Shown: positions 58,775 through 64,000 of the stretch, one piece after another | How positions within the stretch are numbered: position 1 is the first letter of the stretch | Layout of the letters: the number at the start of each line of letters is the position of its first letter | Made by a program: the position numbers and the translations under genes | The notes under the pieces: generated by a model | The model's input: only the letters and a program-made list of their open reading frames with translations | Database searches by the model: none | What the model was told of the DNA's origin: nothing | Origin: Streptomyces sp. TSRI0107 | GTDB lineage: Bacteria > Actinomycetota > Actinomycetes > Streptomycetales > Streptomycetaceae | Length of the DNA stretch: 64,000 nucleotides | Reading direction: 5' to 3' | NCBI RefSeq assembly: GCF_001905845.1 | Contig: NZ_LIVZ01000007.1 | Location: forward strand, 421,532-485,531

Positions 58775-60532
58775 TCAGTCCTGACGGTCGTCCTCGTCCT
58801 TGCCGGCGTCGCTCTGAGCCGCGTCCTCGTCCAGCGCGTCCACGAACTCGACACCGTCCAGCTCGGCGAGCCGGTCCGACGCGTCCGTGCTGCCGTCCCG
58901 GTCCGCCTCGACGGCCTTCGCGAACCAGTCCCGCGCCTCACGCTCCCGCCCGGCCGCGAGCAGCGCGTCGGCGTAGGCGTACCGCAGCCGCGCGGTCCAC
59001 GGGTGCACGGCGTTCGAGGCCAGCTCCGGGCTCTGCAGCGTCACGATGGCCGCGTCCAGCTGCCCCATGTCCCGCCGCGCACCGGCCGCGACGAGCCGCA
59101 TCTCCACCTGGCCGGCCTTGTCCAGCTTGTGCACCTCGGGCGCACCGGCCATGTCCAGCGCCTTCTCCGGCCGCCCGAGCCCGCGCTCGCAGTCGGCCAT
59201 CACCGGCCACAGCTCCACGGACCCGGTCATCCGCCGCGCCGCCCGGAACTCCGCCAGCGCCTCGCTGTACTTCTGGTTCGCGTACGCCGCGAACCCGGCG
59301 GCCTCCCGCACCGCGGCGACCCGCGACGCCAGCCGCAGCGCCACCTTGGAGTAGCCGTACGCCGCCTCGGGGTCCTCGTCGATCAGCCGGGCGACCATCA
59401 CCAGGTTCCGCGCGACATCTTCCGCGAGCGTCTTCGGCAGGCTCTGCAGCTCCTGGCGCACGTCCTTGTCGATCTCGTCGCCGGTGACCTCCTCGGGGAT
59501 CGGCAGCCGCTTGATCGGCTCACGATCCCGGTCCCGGTCCCGGTCGCGCTCATCACGGAAGCGCCCACCGCCACGCCGGTCGTCGCCACCGCGGCCACGG
59601 AAGCCACCGGGCCGACCACCGCGGTCGTCGCGACGCGGCCCACGGCCCCCACGGTCGTCCCGACCCCGGAACCCACCACGGTCCCCGCGCTCACCACGGT
59701 CGTCCCGCCCACGGAAACCACCACGGTCGCCGTCACGGCGGTCATCGCGCCGGTCATCACGGCGGTCGTCACGGCGGTCATCACGCCGGTCGTCCCTGCG
59801 GAACCCGCCGCGGTCCCCGCGATGCTCGTCACGCCGGTCGTCACGGCGCTCGTCACGACGGTCGTCCCGACGGAAGCCCCCGCGGTCCCCGCGATGGTCA
59901 TCCCGGCGGTCGTCACGGCGGAACCCGCGGTCGCGGTCGTCGCCGCGCCGGTCGTCACGGCGGTCATCGCGGCGGTCATCGCGCCGGCCGTAGCCGCCGC
60001 CTCCGCGATTGTCGTCGCGCCGGAACCCACCGCGGTCGCCGCGCTCGTCACCCCGGCGGCCGTAGCCGCCGCCACCGCGGCTGTCGTCACGCCGGAAGGC
60101 GGGACGGTCCCCGCGGTCGTCACGGCGGAACCCGCGGTCACGGTCCCGGTCGTCCCGACGCGGCCCACGATCCCGGTCACGGTCGCGGTCGTCCCGCTGG
60201 TACGACGGCCGGTACCCGCGATCCCCGTCACGGCGGTCATCACGCCGGTCGTCGCGACGGTCGTCACGGCGACCGTAACCGCCGCCGCCACGACTGTCAT
60301 CGCGACGGAAACCACCACGGTCACCGCGATCGCTGCGCTCACCACGGTCGCCGCGGTCATCCCTGCGGTAACCGCCACGGTCACCGTCACGACGGCCGTA
60401 GCCGCCCCGGTCACGGTCGTTGCGGTCACCACCGCGACGGAAGCCACCGCGGTCGCTGCGGTCGCCGCGATCCCCACCATCCCTGCGCCGCTGGTCGCGC
60501 TCCGGACGGTCGTCGGGAGAGTTGGTGGACAT
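58775..60532 (-). CDS. TPR protein with long Arg/Asp/Gly-rich disordered N-terminus
   Basis: A 585-aa protein. Residues 1 to ~345 consist of repeated RRDDRRDD, DRGGFRRDD, RGGGGYGRRDD and DRDRDR blocks, a low-complexity charged and glycine-rich region with RGG/RG character, probably disordered and RNA-binding or condensate-forming. Residues ~345-570 are an ordered helical TPR-like part (LPIPEEVTGDEIDKDVRQEL, AEDVARNLVMVARLIDEDPEAAYGYSKVALRLASR, KYSEALAEFRAARRMTG, AEREARDWFAKAVEAD-like). Acidic tail. Start ATG 60532 has AGGAG 6 nt upstream, and a -10 TACAAT lies 30 nt upstream in the U-tract of the rRNA terminator. Function unknown. The DNA repeats are period 3-15 bp. Confidence 0.85.
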   Translation of the reverse strand: MSTNSPDDRPERDQRRRDGGDRGDRSDRGGFRRGGDRNDRDRGGYGRRDGDRGGYRRDDRGDRGERSDRGDRGGFRRDDSRGGGGYGRRDDRRDDRRDDRRDGDRGYRPSYQRDDRDRDRDRGPRRDDRDRDRGFRRDDRGDRPAFRRDDSRGGGGYGRRGDERGDRGGFRRDDNRGGGGYGRRDDRRDDRRDDRRGDDRDRGFRRDDRRDDHRGDRGGFRRDDRRDERRDDRRDEHRGDRGGFRRDDRRDDRRDDRRDDRRDDRRDGDRGGFRGRDDRGERGDRGGFRGRDDRGGRGPRRDDRGGRPGGFRGRGGDDRRGGGRFRDERDRDRDRDREPIKRLPIPEEVTGDEIDKDVRQELQSLPKTLAEDVARNLVMVARLIDEDPEAAYGYSKVALRLASRVAAVREAAGFAAYANQKYSEALAEFRAARRMTGSVELWPVMADCERGLGRPEKALDMAGAPEVHKLDKAGQVEMRLVAAGARRDMGQLDAAIVTLQSPELASNAVHPWTARLRYAYADALLAAGREREARDWFAKAVEADRDGSTDASDRLAELDGVEFVDALDEDAAQSDAGKDEDDRQD

Positions 60533-60561
60533 CGGTGACTCCTGTCTTCGGTACCGCAAGC

Positions 60562-60617
60562 ATTGTAAAAACAAAAGGACCCCTGGTCCCAGCTGAACGC
60601 TGGTGACCAGGGGTCCT
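60562..60617 (-). terminator. rrn operon intrinsic terminator with U-tract
   Basis: A 13-bp stem (AGGACCCCTGGTC / GACCAGGGGTCCT) extended by CCAGC/GCTGG around loop TGAAC, followed on the minus strand by TTTTGTTTTTAC. It is a canonical intrinsic terminator, starting 12 bp beyond the 5S gene. The same segment provides the -10 TACAAT (60567-60562) of the downstream TPR gene. Confidence 0.9.
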
Positions 60618-60628
60618 CCAAAGATTGT

Positions 60629-60745
60629 TCGGCGGCGTCCTACTCTCCCACAGGGTCCCCCCTGCAGTACCATCGGCGCTGTGAGGCTTAGCTTCCGGGT
60701 TCGGAATGTAACCGGGCGTTTCCCTCACGCTATGACCACCGAAAC
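60629..60745 (-). rRNA. rrf: 5S ribosomal RNA
   Basis: The minus strand reads GTTTCGGTGGTCATAGCGTG at the 5' end, then the conserved CCGAACCCGGAAGCTAAGCC and GGGAGAGTAGGACGCCGCC at the 3' end, about 117 nt. This is the typical Streptomyces 5S sequence. It is separated from the 23S gene by ~107 bp and followed by the operon terminator. Confidence 0.97.
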
Positions 60746-60821
60746 CCTAATGGTTTCGAGCGAACAAGCACACTCTTCTATTATGCGTTCAGCTCAAAAG
60801 CCGGCAACGGTCGTTGCCTCA

Positions 60822-60845
60822 GAACTAACACAGTGGACGCGAGCA
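60822..60845 (-). other. 23S rRNA processing stem, 3' flank
   Basis: The plus-strand sequence here (CACAGTGGACGCGAGCA core) is complementary to 63978-64000 on the other side of the 23S gene, so the precursor can form a long stem cut by RNase III. One short mismatch region separates the GAACT ends. Confidence 0.8.
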
Positions 60846-60852
60846 ACTGAGG

Positions 60853-63972
<3,120 letters not shown>

Positions 63973-63977
63973 ACAGA

Positions 63978-64000
63978 TGCTCGCGTCCACTGTGCAGTTC
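63978..64000 (-). other. 23S rRNA processing stem, 5' flank
   Basis: TGCTCGCGTCCACTGTGCAGTTC on the plus strand pairs with the segment at 60822-60845 (17 bp continuous, then 5 more after a 1-nt slip). The stem would bring the 5' and 3' ends of pre-23S together. The window ends here. Confidence 0.8.

Noticed and set aside
58775..60532. Foreign origin or repeat artefact for the Arg/Asp-rich gene
   Set aside because: It has a ribosome site, a normal conserved C-terminal domain and a terminator; the repeats are coding and in frame.
59003..60538. 511-codon plus-strand frame rich in VTAVVT/PTVVP repeats
   Set aside because: It is the mirror of the Arg/Asp repeats of the TPR gene; it has no start signals and overlaps a clearly conserved gene.

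Overview
The window is high-GC actinobacterial chromosome, almost certainly Streptomyces. The evidence is very G+C-rich third codon positions, many GTG and TTG starts, apparently leaderless genes (a -10 hexamer 6-8 nt before the start codon), streptogrisin-type proteases, Rpf/LysM resuscitation factors, an SflA (SepF-like) gene and a minus-strand 23S-5S rRNA pair. From memory, the gene order (sflA, der, cmk, tyrA, scpA/scpB/parA, ald, pyrG, recN, nadK, tlyA) follows the core region around SCO1749-SCO1790 of S. coelicolor. I could not run an alignment. No prophage, CRISPR array, tRNA or biosynthetic cluster is visible.

Layout. 1-2.7 kb: the start of an RNA-ligase-like gene running off the left edge, then two secreted chymotrypsin-like proteases (streptogrisin D and B types). 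2.8-8 kb: a coupled minus-strand operon (amino-acid ABC permease, FAD/NAD-binding enzyme, DUF1684 protein), an orphan cysteine-ending leader peptide, and a DUF5685 protein with a very cysteine-rich tail. 8-20 kb: sflA, an acyl-CoA dehydrogenase, an MFS exporter, a PIG-V-like glycosyltransferase, a PAP2 phosphatase, a small I78-type protease inhibitor, a cytochrome oxidase subunit I overlapping a WYL regulator, a 182-bp MITE and two Rpf-LysM cell-wall enzymes. 20-26.8 kb: hypothetical genes, then der, an acyltransferase, cmk, tyrA and aroH with start/stop overlaps, and an ADP-ribosylglycohydrolase under a large palindromic operator.

26.8-37.6 kb: the chromosome-segregation operon (parA-like, a basic/acidic partner, scpA, scpB, rRNA pseudouridine synthase), alanine dehydrogenase, a large ATPase-TPR protein, a Nudix hydrolase and CTP synthase. 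38-48.7 kb: a GH15 trehalase/glucoamylase-like enzyme, a BBE-type flavin oxidase, an amine-catabolism island (APC permease, Tat-exported amine oxidase, PucR regulator), a glycosyltransferase and a frameshifted MraY/WecA-like gene. 48.7-56.3 kb: recN, a second MITE copy, nadK, tlyA, an SCP2 protein and a FecCD-type siderophore importer behind an iron box. 56.3-64 kb: a HAD phosphatase, a DUF1015 protein, a TPR protein with a huge Arg/Asp/Gly-rich disordered region, and the 5S and 23S rRNA genes.

Most of the window is ordinary conserved core. The points most worth a second look are the two MITE copies inserted exactly at TAG stop codons (CTAG targets) together with a frameshift scar at a third CTAG, the orphan leader peptide facing no gene, the 37-bp palindrome over the ADP-ribosylglycohydrolase start, the Cys-rich DUF5685 tail, and the disordered TPR gene whose promoter lies in the rRNA terminator.
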